The notes beneath the pieces were generated by a model. That model was not told where the DNA came from. It worked only from the letters and a program-made list of their open reading frames with translations, and made no database searches. From NCBI GenBank assembly GCA_902812415.1, contig CADDZJ010000005.1:1-64000 (forward strand): a stretch of DNA of 64,000 bases, given 5' to 3'. Position 1 is the first letter of the stretch. Each line of letters starts with the position of its first letter. This document shows positions 20,104 to 29,678 of the stretch, piece after piece. Position numbers and translations under genes: made by a program. The stretch is from Acidobacteriota bacterium (GTDB lineage: Bacteria; Acidobacteriota; Terriglobia; UBA7540).

Positions 20104-20709
20104 TTACAAGCCAGGAACTGCGAAGCTGCGGCAGTCCTCGGTCCAAGGGGGAGCGTTGCAGACGGCCTCGATCACCTGGTGAGGACTCTCAACCACTTTC
20201 CACATGGAGCGATGACGACCATCCATGAATTTCTCTGCGACACATCGCTCCAACAGTTCAATGCAAGGATCGAAGAAGCCTTGCACGTTGACCAGCACAA
20301 TAGGGCCGAAATAAAGGCCCAGCCGCTTCCAGGTGATGGCCTCGAACAGTTCCTCCAGAGTCCCGCAGCCGCCGGGCAAGGCTACAACAGCATCCGCGCG
20401 CTCCAGCATGGCGCGCTTGCGCTCGTGCATATCGTTAACCAGCACAAGCTCTGTAAGCTTCTGATGCCCCCATTCCAGTTCATCCATGAAGCGAGGGAGG
20501 ATGCCAATGATTCGTCCGCCCTCGCTGAGCGCCGCATCGGCAAGCCGGCCCATCAGGCCTCCTGCTCCGCCTCCATAAATGATATCGATGCCCTTGCGGG
20601 CCAGTTCCCGCCCCAGCGCTTCAGCGGCAGCGAAATATACCTCGTCGCATTCACGGCTGGAAGCGCAGTAAACACACACTTGACGAATGGGATTATCGTT
20701 CGCAGACAT
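20104..20709 (-). CDS. LOG family protein (cytokinin-type nucleoside monophosphate phosphoribohydrolase)
   Basis: Rossmann-like enzyme that in studied members cleaves the N-glycosidic bond of AMP-type or cytokinin nucleotides. It shows GGGAGGLMG (about 45-53) and the diagnostic PGGCGTLEELFE (about 112-123), which carries the catalytic Arg/Glu surroundings. The length (201 aa) is normal. It is the second gene of a two-gene minus-strand unit: its ATG is six bases after the stop of the PEP-mutase-family gene, so they are probably cotranscribed. The physiological substrate is unknown. Confidence 0.9.
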   Translation of the reverse strand: MSANDNPIRQVCVYCASSRECDEVYFAAAEALGRELARKGIDIIYGGGAGGLMGRLADAALSEGGRIIGILPRFMDELEWGHQKLTELVLVNDMHERKRAMLERADAVVALPGGCGTLEELFEAITWKRLGLYFGPIVLVNVQGFFDPCIELLERCVAEKFMDGRHRSMWKVVESPHQVIEAVCNAPPWTEDCRSFAVPGL

Positions 20710-20715
20710 CGAGCG

Positions 20716-21576
20716 TCACTCTGTACCTTGCCGGGATGACGTTGAAAACAGCCGATTTGCTTCGGCGTAAGGAATCGTATCCTGCGTAAAGGCTGCATAG
20801 CTGCCCGCGTCGTGGAGTTCGGCGGCAATCCGGCGGACCAGCGACAGGACGGCCCGCATGGGTCCGGAGCCTACGCTGACTCTGGCCACTCCCAGCGCCT
20901 CAAGTTCCTGAACCGGCGGAGTTCCTGCTGTGGCAAGGATGTTCACGGGGCCGGGAGCTTCTTGAACCAGGCCGGCGATCACTTCCGGATCGCTCACGCC
21001 CGGCACAAAAAGGCAGTCCGCGCCCGCTTCCCGATAGGCGGTGACGCGGCGAATCGCAAGCTTGAAACGCTCTTCCGGTTTGCCGACGGCGGCGAGATAA
21101 ACGTCCGCTCGGGCATTGAGCACAAGCGGAACGCCGGCGGCGGAGGCCGCTTCTCGGATGGCCCTGATCTTCTCGACTTGCAGGCTGATCTCCGCCAGCG
21201 GGTTCGCGGGATCGTCGGTTCCGTCCTCGAAGTTCATTCCGACGGCTCCAGCGGCAATGACAGCCCGGGCAGTGTTCGCAACTTCCTCCGGAGTTGCAGC
21301 ATACCCGGCTTCCATGTCTGCGGTAACCGGAACCGAAACGCTCCGGGCGATTCGAGTCACAGTCTCAAGCATCTCTTCCCGCCGAATCTTTTGCCGGTCA
21401 GGATAGCCCAACGAATAGGCGACGCCTGCGCTCGTGGTTCCAATCGCCCGGAATCCGGCTTGCTCGAAAATCCGCGCGCTGGCTGCATCCCAGGCGTTAG
21501 GCAGAACCAGAATTCGAGGACCCTGGTGAAGCTTGAGAAAATCAGCGGCCTTCTGTCTTTGAACGTGGATATCCAA
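20716..21576 (-). CDS. Isocitrate lyase/PEP mutase family protein
   Basis: TIM-barrel lyase of the isocitrate lyase/phosphoenolpyruvate mutase superfamily (286 aa). It starts with the family block ILVLPNAWDAASARIFEQAG. It carries metal-binding ADMEAGY (about 81-87) and the conserved GMNFEDGT. The catalytic-loop region differs from true isocitrate lyase (no KKCGH), so a C-C or P-C bond lyase or oxaloacetate-type hydrolase is equally possible. TTG 21576 is chosen because GGGGG lies about eight bases upstream. It forms a tight pair with the LOG-family gene. Confidence 0.87.
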   Translation of the reverse strand: MDIHVQRQKAADFLKLHQGPRILVLPNAWDAASARIFEQAGFRAIGTTSAGVAYSLGYPDRQKIRREEMLETVTRIARSVSVPVTADMEAGYAATPEEVANTARAVIAAGAVGMNFEDGTDDPANPLAEISLQVEKIRAIREAASAAGVPLVLNARADVYLAAVGKPEERFKLAIRRVTAYREAGADCLFVPGVSDPEVIAGLVQEAPGPVNILATAGTPPVQELEALGVARVSVGSGPMRAVLSLVRRIAAELHDAGSYAAFTQDTIPYAEANRLFSTSSRQGTE

Positions 21577-21834
21577 CGGGCGAATCCCCCTTGGGCTGCA
21601 TTTGAAAAGCCGGCATGCTTGTAGCGCTGCTTTTCAGGCCGGACTACCGACCGCAATCTAACGCAGATTCCAAATTTCAGATTTCAGAAAATAACCCTCA
21701 CAAAAACAAGATGCAAATCGCACGACAAAGAATTTTTGCGGCGTGGAATCGATCGATACAATCTCTACCAGATCCAAATCATCTCCTCACCCGATGAACA
21801 ATACTAAAGGATAACATCCTCTTCGGCGCTTTGC

Positions 21835-21863
21835 TTGACGCGCTTCCGGTTTGTCCCTAGACT
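21835..21863 (+). promoter_or_regulatory. Sigma-70 type promoter of the S55-family gene
   Basis: TTGACG (21835-21840), a 17-base spacer and TAGACT (21858-21863) predict a start near 21870. That gives a short leader of about 23 bases, including a G-rich ribosome binding site, before GTG 21893. Confidence 0.5.
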
Positions 21864-21892
21864 AATATTGGAATGTTGGGGGGTAACTTGCG

Positions 21893-23779
21893 GTGGGCAT
21901 GCAACGTATTTTCACCTTATTTCTGGCTCTTCTTGTCTTTTCTCCCTGTCTCCCGCTTCGGGCGCAGAAGGATATCCAATTCTTCCCCCTCGCTGACGTT
22001 CGACCGGGCCTGAAGGGCGCCGGACGGACCGTCTTTCAGGGAAACAAGGTTCAGGAATTCCAAGTCGAACTGCTGGGCGTTCTGAAGAATGTCCTGGCAC
22101 CCAAGCGGGATGCGATCCTGGCTCGCTTGTCCGGCCCTGCCATTGACAAAGCGGGCGTTGCCGAGGGAATGAGCGGCAGCCCGGTTTATGTGAACGGCAA
22201 GCTCCTGGGCGCGGTCTCGGCTGCTTTCCCGTTCTCAAAAGAGCCTTACACGCTGATTACCCCCATCCAGGATATGTTGCAGGTGGCTCCGGGTCCGGAT
22301 TCTGAGGGTCATGCAAAGCTCGCTTCGAGCATCCCCTGGTATAGCGCCGCCGCTCCTTCTCCCGACGGGATTATTCAACGATGGATTCCAAATGACGTTT
22401 CAACCCCGCAACTCTGGGCCAAGTTGCTTCAGCCCTGGGCCGGGCAGGAGTCCATTGATCTCGGCCATTTCCGTCTTCCGCTTCGATTTAACGGGTTTGA
22501 TCGTTCGGTGATTTCCGAGTATACGCCCTTGCTGCGAAACCTTGGGTTTGAGCCGATGGGGGGAGGCGTGCTCTCCGCCGGTTCCTCTTCGGACATCTCC
22601 TCAGGGCAGGAATCAGCGTCAACGCCAGACGCCAATATTGTCCCCGGCTCGATGATCAGCCTGATGCTGATGCAGGGCGACTTGAATCTGAACGTCGATT
22701 GCACGGTGACTTATCGCCAGGAGAATCGGCTCTACGCCTGCGGACATCAGGTGTTCACGCTGGGTCCGGCGCAAGTGCCCTTTGCTGAAGCGCGGGTTCT
22801 GGCAATCGTTCCGAGCCTGACAGCCTCGTTTAAGATCGATGCTCCCGGTCCGGTCGTGGGCAGCATCCGCCAGGATCGTTTCAGCGCGATCTACGGCGTG
22901 CTGGGGGATAAATCTCCCACCATTCCCGTTCAGATTCATCTGCATTCGTCGCTCGGAAAAGAAACGGACTACAGGTTTGCAGTGGCTCAGCAACCGCTTC
23001 TTTCGCCGCTACTCGTCAACATGGCCATCGTTTCCGCCCTGAGCAGCACGGAGAGGATGGTGGGGCCTTCCACAATTCAACTGAACGGCGAAATCCTGCT
23101 TTCGGATGGCGAGGCCGTGAAGGTGGATGACGTGGTTTCTTCGGAATTCAGCAGCGCGGGTTCCGCGGGCGCGGCAGTCGCCGTGCCCTTGAGTTATCTG
23201 CTCAGCAGCCAGTTCCCCGATCTTCATATCCGCGGGATTGACCTGAATATTATCTCCCAGAACGAGAATCGGGCGGCAGTTTTGGAACAGGTCTGGAGCT
23301 CGCGATCGGAAGTGCGGCCCGGAGATCACATTGAGGTTACTGCCGTCGAGCGAACGCCTTCTGGCCAAACCCTGACTCAGAAAATACCCATTGAAATCCC
23401 TGACAGCATCGATGACAAAACGCTTTCCCTGGTGGTGGGCAGCGGGACGGCCATTAATATGTTGCAAATGCAGTTTCTGCGCCCCGGAAATCCACCGCGC
23501 GACCTTCACCAACTGGTGCGAGAATTGAATCGCACCCGACGCGATAACCGGCTTTACGCCTTGCTGATGGCTCCGCAGCGTTCGTTTGTGATGGAGGGCA
23601 CGGAGTATCCCTCGCCGCCTCCTTCGCTACTTCAGACCTTCATGGCGGACCCAGCGGTGTCGAGCAAAATCACTTATCGCGGCACTTCTGTGGTGGGCGA
23701 TTATGAAACCAAGACGCTTCCTTACTCAATTCAGGGGGAACAGACGCTCTATCTGAGGGTGCTGACCAGCACCCGGTAG
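21893..23779 (+). CDS. Secreted SpoIVB peptidase S55 domain protein
   Basis: A 628-residue exported protein with a signal peptide (residues 1-25, cleaved near LRAQ). The S55 domain follows, with the nucleophile-bearing AEGMSGSPVYVNGKLLGAV (about 88-106), the SpoIVB signature. In Bacillus, SpoIVB is a serine protease that triggers pro-sigma-K processing. Nothing here suggests sporulation, so the role is probably another envelope proteolysis or signalling step. The C-terminal half (about 380-600) is unassigned beta-rich sequence. GTG 21893 has a GGGGGG site upstream; ATG 21899 is an alternative. Confidence 0.85.
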   Translation: MGMQRIFTLFLALLVFSPCLPLRAQKDIQFFPLADVRPGLKGAGRTVFQGNKVQEFQVELLGVLKNVLAPKRDAILARLSGPAIDKAGVAEGMSGSPVYVNGKLLGAVSAAFPFSKEPYTLITPIQDMLQVAPGPDSEGHAKLASSIPWYSAAAPSPDGIIQRWIPNDVSTPQLWAKLLQPWAGQESIDLGHFRLPLRFNGFDRSVISEYTPLLRNLGFEPMGGGVLSAGSSSDISSGQESASTPDANIVPGSMISLMLMQGDLNLNVDCTVTYRQENRLYACGHQVFTLGPAQVPFAEARVLAIVPSLTASFKIDAPGPVVGSIRQDRFSAIYGVLGDKSPTIPVQIHLHSSLGKETDYRFAVAQQPLLSPLLVNMAIVSALSSTERMVGPSTIQLNGEILLSDGEAVKVDDVVSSEFSSAGSAGAAVAVPLSYLLSSQFPDLHIRGIDLNIISQNENRAAVLEQVWSSRSEVRPGDHIEVTAVERTPSGQTLTQKIPIEIPDSIDDKTLSLVVGSGTAINMLQMQFLRPGNPPRDLHQLVRELNRTRRDNRLYALLMAPQRSFVMEGTEYPSPPPSLLQTFMADPAVSSKITYRGTSVVGDYETKTLPYSIQGEQTLYLRVLTSTR

Positions 23780-24374
23780 GCTGCGATGGTCAATATGCCT
23801 TAGATAAGGGGTCTCACGCAGTTCCGGTCGTCTTTCAAGGGATGAATAACGCAAGTTCCGCGACGGGTATACATAAAATTTCAGGAACGAACCCTAAGCG
23901 GTGCTACTCAAAGGTTGAGAGTTTCACAGAGTGAAATATTTGAGATTGGATTAATCCACAAGGGTGGCAACCCAATGTTGCTGGCTAGACTTTTGCTTGG
24001 TTTGATGAGTAAGGGGTTAGCAGGTCGCTGAGGAGCGGTTTCAATGTCTGTCATACTAAACTCTTCGCTGTCACCTTCGCGAAAGCGGGGGCTCGATGGA
24101 TTCCCGCTTTTGCGGAAATGACAGCGCCATTTTTATGCACTGTGGTAAGCCAGAGGCTCATGGCATCCCCGCTCAGCATGACAGGTGGCGGTTCTCAGCA
24201 TCCTGCAGGCAGATTCTCCATGGAGGCTCGCAAGTCTGCCTGCCGCTTTTCGCCCGCTGTTTTCTGGCGACCAGCGAACCTCGTTGAGGGGACAACGCCC
24301 AACACGAGCGTTATTGTCATCGTGTAACAAAGCTGCCCAACCTCCCGTCTTAATGATTAAAGAAAGGCCTTTGC
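23780..24374. other. Intergenic region with decayed repeats
   Basis: No supported gene. Between about 24046 and 24185 the text GGGGGCTCGATGGATTCCCG, TTTTGCGGAAATGACAGC and CCCGCTCAGCATGACAGG resembles the common GGATTCCCGC...GGGAATGAC intergenic repeat. The open frames here (about 60-100 codons) are read-throughs of this repeat. No terminator with a T-tract was found after the S55 gene. Confidence 0.5.
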
Positions 24375-26675
24375 ATGACTGATAGAAAGTTCTTTCCCGC
24401 ATGGCTCCTGGCCATTGCTTTCTGCGCGATTCCCCTCTACGCAACGCATACAGAATTCTGGAGGACCAGCAGCTTCAAGGGCTTTTTGAAGGGGAATTTG
24501 CAAGGCGTTTCGGTGAGCATGGACGGCGAATTGACGCTGGCTCCCGAAACCCGCGCCATCTTCAATCCCGATGAGACGGTAGCGCTATCCGTGGTGGCAG
24601 GGCGAAACGGCAGCCTTTACATCGGGACAGGTCATCAAGGGAAAGTCTTTGAACTCGACTCGGATCGCCACGGGCGGCTGATTTTCCAGGCGCCGGAGCC
24701 GGAAATTCTGGCATTGGCCATCGGTCCGGATCATGCCCTCTATGTCGGCAGTTCCCCGGAAGGAAAGATCTATCGCGTCACCCCGCGGGGCAAGTCCTCC
24801 GTCTTTTACGACCCCAAGGTGAAATACATCTGGGCTCTGGCTTTTGATCCTGAAGGTCGCCTCTATGTAGGCACAGGAGACCGCGGCGAGATTTTGCAAG
24901 TGGATCGTGACGGCAAGGGGCGCGTCTTTTTCGCCAGCAATCAGACTCACATCATGTGCCTCACGTTTGACCGCTCTGGGAACCTGCTTGCCGGCAGCGA
25001 ACCCAACGGCCTGATCTACCGCATCAGCCCTCAGGGAAAGGCCTTTGTCCTCTATCAGGCCAATCTGCCCGAAATTCACGCCTTGGCGACGGATGCTCAG
25101 GGACGCATTTATGCGGCGGCTTTAGGGAACAACGTTCCGGGGGCAGTGCCCGGATACGTTCTTCCTTCCACATCGCCAACTCTCGTCTCTTCCCCTGCAA
25201 CCACCGTGACGGTGGTCGCCTCCGCCGGAAACATGGCTGACGATCCTGTCAAAACGCAGCAACCGCAGCAGCCACAGCAACCGCAACGGGCGCCTCAGAG
25301 GCCCGGCAGGACTCCCTCGGTGAATCCTAACGTCTCGGCCGGTGTGCAACCGTATCATCAGTATGCGTTAGGTCGCGGCGCGTTGATCGAAATCCTTCCC
25401 AACTATACGGCGCAGACGCTTTGGACCTCAAATAACGAGAGTATCTTCGGATTGGCCACCCGCGGCTCCGACGTTTTGTTCTCAACGGATGCCAATGGGC
25501 ATATTTTTGATCTGAAGCCGTCTCCCGACGGCCCCAAGCTGACGCTTCTCACCGAAACCCGCGAGTCCCTGCCCACGCGGATTCTGCCCGAAGGTTCCGA
25601 TTTGTTCGTTGCCACCAGCAATATCGCCAAGCTGATTCAAATCGGCACCACCACGGGAACCGAAGGCACTTACGAGTCTCAGGTCAAAGACGCCGGGTTC
25701 ATTTCGCACTGGGGTGAAATTTCGTGGCGCGCGGAAGTGCCCGCCCATTGTGGCCTTCAGTTTTATACGCGGTCCGGGAATTCGGCACGGCCGGATAACA
25801 CCTGGAGCGACTGGGCGGGGCCGTACACGAACCCTCCAGGAAGCGCCATCCAGAGCCCGCCTGCCCGATATGTGCAATGGAAGGCTGTCTTCCATGGTTT
25901 GGATGGGCAAAGCCCCAGCCTGGTCGAGGTCAGCCTGGCCTATTTAAATCAAAATCTTCCGCCTGAGATTCGCAATCTGACGATTACCGCTGGGAACGAA
26001 AGGACCAGTCTCTCAGGCATTCCCATTATCTCGTCAAACCCGGTGATGACCGTCACGCCTATCAGCACCGTAACAACTTCGGCCAACTCGCCGACGGTTT
26101 ACGACACGTCGGGAGGACAGGTAGTGAGCAAGCATCCCATTTATGTAAGCTGGCAGGCTGAAGACCCCAACCGCGACCAGATTACTTACTCCCTCTATAT
26201 CAAGTCGGCAGATGAGCAGCAGTGGCACCTGCTTAAAGGGAATTTGAGGGATACGAATTTCACGCTTGAGCCGGATTCTCTGGCGGACGGTGAATATCAA
26301 ATCCGGCTGGTGGCCTCCGATGAGGCATCCAATCCGCCGGATCGTGCGCTCAAAACCGAACTGGTCAGCGCGCCGTTCTGGGTGGATAACACCCCCCCGG
26401 TGATTCAGACAATCAGCCACCAGGTGGATGGCCGGACGGCTGTGATCCGCTTTCAAGCTTTGAGCAAAGTTTCCCCTCTTGAGAAAGCAGAGGTCTCCAC
26501 GGGCGAGGATCACTGGAAGGAAATTCTATCGGACGATGGGATTGTGGACTCCCAGCGCGAGACCTTTACGGTAAGGCTTCAGGGACTGGCGCCGGGCGAG
26601 CATGTCATCTCGCTGCGGGCTTACGATACAGCCGGGAATATTGGGATTGGCAAGGCTGTTATCGAGGTTCGATGA
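24375..26675 (+). CDS. Secreted beta-propeller protein with Ig-like C-terminal region
   Basis: Predicted exported protein, 766 aa, with signal peptide MTDRKFFPAWLLAIAFCAIP (cleaved near residue 24). Residues about 55-260 hold repeats of about 45 residues with pattern LYVGTGDRGEILQVDRDGKG, as in NHL/WD40-like propellers. A Gln/Pro-rich linker follows (about 295-315). The propeller then resumes. The C-terminal half has fibronectin/Ig-like beta strands (about 520-766), including the phrase DGEYQIRLVASDEASNPP. No catalytic motif is visible. A cell-surface binding or scaffolding role is likely; the ligand is unknown. It sits just upstream of an ECF sigma operon. Confidence 0.75.
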   Translation: MTDRKFFPAWLLAIAFCAIPLYATHTEFWRTSSFKGFLKGNLQGVSVSMDGELTLAPETRAIFNPDETVALSVVAGRNGSLYIGTGHQGKVFELDSDRHGRLIFQAPEPEILALAIGPDHALYVGSSPEGKIYRVTPRGKSSVFYDPKVKYIWALAFDPEGRLYVGTGDRGEILQVDRDGKGRVFFASNQTHIMCLTFDRSGNLLAGSEPNGLIYRISPQGKAFVLYQANLPEIHALATDAQGRIYAAALGNNVPGAVPGYVLPSTSPTLVSSPATTVTVVASAGNMADDPVKTQQPQQPQQPQRAPQRPGRTPSVNPNVSAGVQPYHQYALGRGALIEILPNYTAQTLWTSNNESIFGLATRGSDVLFSTDANGHIFDLKPSPDGPKLTLLTETRESLPTRILPEGSDLFVATSNIAKLIQIGTTTGTEGTYESQVKDAGFISHWGEISWRAEVPAHCGLQFYTRSGNSARPDNTWSDWAGPYTNPPGSAIQSPPARYVQWKAVFHGLDGQSPSLVEVSLAYLNQNLPPEIRNLTITAGNERTSLSGIPIISSNPVMTVTPISTVTTSANSPTVYDTSGGQVVSKHPIYVSWQAEDPNRDQITYSLYIKSADEQQWHLLKGNLRDTNFTLEPDSLADGEYQIRLVASDEASNPPDRALKTELVSAPFWVDNTPPVIQTISHQVDGRTAVIRFQALSKVSPLEKAEVSTGEDHWKEILSDDGIVDSQRETFTVRLQGLAPGEHVISLRAYDTAGNIGIGKAVIEVR

Positions 26676-26826
26676 AGCCCTTGATCCCACAGACCCTGCC
26701 CCCGGGGCCTCCGGGACCCTTCCCGGCAGCCAGGCAGGGAGCAGGCCTTTACCGGGGATACAACTTTCAATTCAGACGCCGCATCACAACCCAGAGAAAT
26801 TGGAAGTGCGGCGCGAATGAAATCAT

Positions 26827-27453
26827 TTGGCCCAAGATCAAAACGCAGCTCCGAAGCCAGCGTTGGAGAGCCAGCTTATCGCGCGCGCACAGCGAGGCGA
26901 GGAGGAGGCATTCGCCGCTCTCTATGGACTTCACAAACGGCGAGTCTACTCCTTATGCCTTCGCATGACGGGTGATACAGCGGAAGCTGAGGACCTGACC
27001 CAGGAGGCCTTTCTTCAGCTTTTTCGCAAGATTTCAACGTTCCGTGGAGAATCTGCATTTTCCACATGGCTGCATCGCCTCGTGGTGAACGTGGTTTTGA
27101 TGCATCTCCGCAAAAAGGATATCCCGAGAGTTTCCCTCGACGAGATGGATAACTCTCAGGAAGAGCCGGTGAAACGCGAGTACGGAGATGACGACCGCCG
27201 GTTGCTGGGTTCGGTAGACCGCATTTCACTTCATAACGCCATTGAGGAACTGCCGCCGGGATACCGGGCTATCTTTGTTCTTCACGACGTGGAAGGCTAC
27301 GAGCATAATGAGATTGCGCAGATTATGAATTGCTCGGTGGGGAACTCAAAATCCCAACTCCATAAAGCCCGGGTGAAGCTGCGGGAGGTTCTGCGACGCG
27401 ATGAGAACAAGCTGGCGCGGCAGGCGACGCCGGCAAGGAGAAAGGCGCAGTGA
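26827..27453 (+). CDS. ECF-type RNA polymerase sigma factor
   Basis: Extracytoplasmic-function sigma-70 factor (208 aa). Region 2 is clear ([20 protein letters not shown] then [16 protein letters not shown], about 34-70), as is region 4 ([20 protein letters not shown], about 138-158, with [20 protein letters not shown]). It would direct RNA polymerase to envelope-response promoters. The only upstream start in frame is TTG 26827, nine bases after a stop; an internal TTG at 26863 is possible. Its end overlaps the next gene's GTG by four bases, coupling it to the anti-sigma gene. Confidence 0.9.
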   Translation: MAQDQNAAPKPALESQLIARAQRGEEEAFAALYGLHKRRVYSLCLRMTGDTAEAEDLTQEAFLQLFRKISTFRGESAFSTWLHRLVVNVVLMHLRKKDIPRVSLDEMDNSQEEPVKREYGDDDRRLLGSVDRISLHNAIEELPPGYRAIFVLHDVEGYEHNEIAQIMNCSVGNSKSQLHKARVKLREVLRRDENKLARQATPARRKAQ

Positions 27454-28160
27454 TTGATGAAGGGGTGGAAGAAGATATGAAGCTGGGGAACGCGTGCGAA
27501 AAGTTTGAGGCGAATCTCGCCTCCTATCTGGAAGGCGATTCCAACCCTGAAGCGCTCTCTCACGCCAGCGAGTGCGACTTCTGCCGGTGCTTGCTGGCAG
27601 ACCTTGATCTGATCCGCAAGGTCAGTCCGGAACTGGGGACTGAGGAGCCTCCGGCAAGGGTTTGGGCGAACGTTCGCGCAGTTCTGATTGAGGAAGGAAT
27701 CGTTCACGATCCGGTCAGCTTTTGGAGGCGCTGGGCGCCGTGGGGCAGCAGAAGCCTTGTGAGGCATCCCGCCCCGTTTGCGGCAGCGGCAGCGGCGGCC
27801 GTGATGGCAGTTGTTTTATTCAAGGCTCCGGGTTATCTTGTTCATTCGAACGCGCCGCCGGCCAATGTCATCCACTCGGTGGTGTTCACCCAGGATTATA
27901 TGGCGCCCAGGGATATTTCGAGCCTTCGCTTGACCATTCAGCAACTTGAGCAGGCTTACCGCGCCAATGAAGCTTCACTGGAGCCTTCCATGAAGGCGAC
28001 TTATCAGAAGAGCCTCGATTCGCTCGATGGGGAAATCCGGGAATGCGAGCTTTCGATGAAGCAGCAGCCTGAAAACGACCTCGCGCGCGAATATCTTTCA
28101 ACCGCTTACGTCCAGAAGGCGGAACTGCTTCAATCAGCGCTGGAGTATAACCTGCGATAG
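27450..28160 (+). CDS. Membrane zinc-finger anti-sigma factor-like protein
   Basis: Probable anti-sigma factor for the ECF sigma encoded just upstream (GTGA overlap, AAGGAG nearby; ATG 27477 with GGAAGAAG is an alternative start). The N-terminal part carries a zf-HC2-like cluster, [12 protein letters not shown] (His then CxxC, about 40-51). A single membrane helix follows (about 110-135, Ala-rich then VMAVVLF). A C-terminal helical region of about 100 residues lies outside, perhaps the sensor ([20 protein letters not shown]). Length 236 aa. The pairing with the sigma gene is the best evidence for its role. Confidence 0.75.
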   Translation: MIDEGVEEDMKLGNACEKFEANLASYLEGDSNPEALSHASECDFCRCLLADLDLIRKVSPELGTEEPPARVWANVRAVLIEEGIVHDPVSFWRRWAPWGSRSLVRHPAPFAAAAAAAVMAVVLFKAPGYLVHSNAPPANVIHSVVFTQDYMAPRDISSLRLTIQQLEQAYRANEASLEPSMKATYQKSLDSLDGEIRECELSMKQQPENDLAREYLSTAYVQKAELLQSALEYNLR

Positions 28161-28184
28161 AGAGGGCAGGCCGATGATGGCCGA

Positions 28185-29075
28185 GTGACGCGGATGAATT
28201 ATCACGTAGACAGGAAGTTTTGGGCAGCGTTCCTGATTCTCCTGGTGCCTGCCAGCGCCTGGTGCGAGGGCCCTCTCCAGCGCTCGAACACATTTAACAC
28301 TATCCCAGCGCCCCGTATCACTGTGACGAATCTTACCGGCACGGTCGAAGTGCGCGGTTGGGAAAAATCTGTAGTCCACGCGGTTTATATGATTGCTTCG
28401 CCGCGCATTGAGATTGACACGGAAGAGGTTCCCTCCCAGGGAGATGCGGAGAAGATTCACCTTGCGACTCACCTTCTGGACCGAAATCTTCAGGGACCGA
28501 ACGCCAAAGTGGATTACACGCTGGACGTACCTGTGGGATCCAGCATGGAAATCCGCAATCCCCAGGGATTGGTCCGTATCGATAAGCTGAATGGAGATGT
28601 CTGGGTGGAGTCCGTAGGCGGAAATATCATTATCAGCGACGCCGCCGGGGAGATCGTAGCGCGATCGGTGGGCGGGCAGATTCAGATTGTTCGCCCGTCC
28701 GGTTATGTGGAAGCGTCTTCTGTGAACGGAAATCTTGAATTCCTATCTCCCTCCAGCTCGCGCATTCATGCGCGGACAACCTCGGGAAGGATTGTCTATG
28801 AAGGGAACCCCATCGCCGCCGGGGAATATGTGATGTCCTCCTATAACGGCGATATCGACGTCTTCTGCCCGCCTTCCGCGTCGTTTGAACTCAATGCACG
28901 GTCGGTGCACGGCAAGCTGATCGATGACATGAAACTGACTCATAAGCGGTACCATCGATCAGTTTCCTTCTACGGCAACGCGCTTCTGGGCATGCACAAC
29001 CAGGGCGCAGCCACCCTCGAGCTAACCTCTTATAGCGGCACCATTCGGATTCGCCCGCAGACTACCCAACCCTAA
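28185..29075 (+). CDS. Exported DUF4097-type beta-helical protein
   Basis: Predicted secreted protein of 296 aa with a signal peptide (about residues 4-28, cleaved near SAWCEG). The body is a repetitive beta structure with motifs such as GDVWVESVGGNIIISDAAG, GQIQIV and EASSVNGNLEFLSPSS, matching the DUF4097 adhesin-like fold. The family is common beside ECF sigma/anti-sigma pairs, as here, and may be a target or sensor of that system. GTG 28185 is used; ATG 28194, three codons later, is equally likely. No catalytic residues are apparent. Confidence 0.8.
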   Translation: MTRMNYHVDRKFWAAFLILLVPASAWCEGPLQRSNTFNTIPAPRITVTNLTGTVEVRGWEKSVVHAVYMIASPRIEIDTEEVPSQGDAEKIHLATHLLDRNLQGPNAKVDYTLDVPVGSSMEIRNPQGLVRIDKLNGDVWVESVGGNIIISDAAGEIVARSVGGQIQIVRPSGYVEASSVNGNLEFLSPSSSRIHARTTSGRIVYEGNPIAAGEYVMSSYNGDIDVFCPPSASFELNARSVHGKLIDDMKLTHKRYHRSVSFYGNALLGMHNQGAATLELTSYSGTIRIRPQTTQP

Positions 29076-29165
29076 GGTTTGGCATTTCCACCCTTCTTCG
29101 CTGCGCTCGCGGCCCTTGCCAATCTTCCAGGCTGGTTTTTATAATCAGGCTCTTACTGAGATAGA

Positions 29166-29678
29166 ATGGCTCGTCATCGCAAAAAGCTTATTTACCTCCT
29201 GGGATTCATGGGGAGCGGCAAATCCACCGTGGGGAAACTGCTGGCCCGCAACATGGGTTGGCCTTTCATCGATCTGGACGCCACGATTGAGGCGGGGCAA
29301 GGCGCTACCATCCGGCAGATTTTTGAGCAGGATGGGGAACCCTTTTTCCGACAGATCGAGCATGCAGCTCTCACTGAGGCCTCCAAAACCGAGCCGGCAG
29401 TTATTGCCCTGGGCGGCGGAACCTGGGTGCAGGAGCCTAACCTCGAATTCATCCGCAGCACAGGTGGAGCGACCATCTGGCTGGATTGCAGCCTGGAGGA
29501 GTTGCGCAGGCGGTGCGCGGGCATCGATGATCGCCCCCTGTTCCGGGATCCCGAAAGCTTTGCTCAATTGTTCAACCAGCGGTTGCCTTATTACCGCCTC
29601 GCTGAATTTCGCGTTGCAACGGATGGGCAGGCGCCCGAAGAGGTTGTTGAACGCATCCTGCGCCTGAAGGTTTTCTGA
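29166..29678 (+). CDS. aroK: Shikimate kinase
   Basis: Phosphorylates shikimate at O-3 in the aromatic amino acid pathway. The P-loop is LGFMGSGKSTVGK (about 12-24). The substrate-binding D-x-D area appears as FIDLDATIE (about 35-43), and ALGGGTW (about 79-85) is the shikimate-binding GGG motif. The length (170 aa) is typical. No other aro genes are nearby. The next gene's ATG begins directly after its TGA, so the two are likely transcribed together. Confidence 0.93.
   Translation: MARHRKKLIYLLGFMGSGKSTVGKLLARNMGWPFIDLDATIEAGQGATIRQIFEQDGEPFFRQIEHAALTEASKTEPAVIALGGGTWVQEPNLEFIRSTGGATIWLDCSLEELRRRCAGIDDRPLFRDPESFAQLFNQRLPYYRLAEFRVATDGQAPEEVVERILRLKVF

Noticed and set aside
24046-24330. Small open frames with MDSRFCGNDS-like text.
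   Set aside because: This is translation of a common intergenic GGATTCCCGC...GGAATGAC repeat, not a gene.
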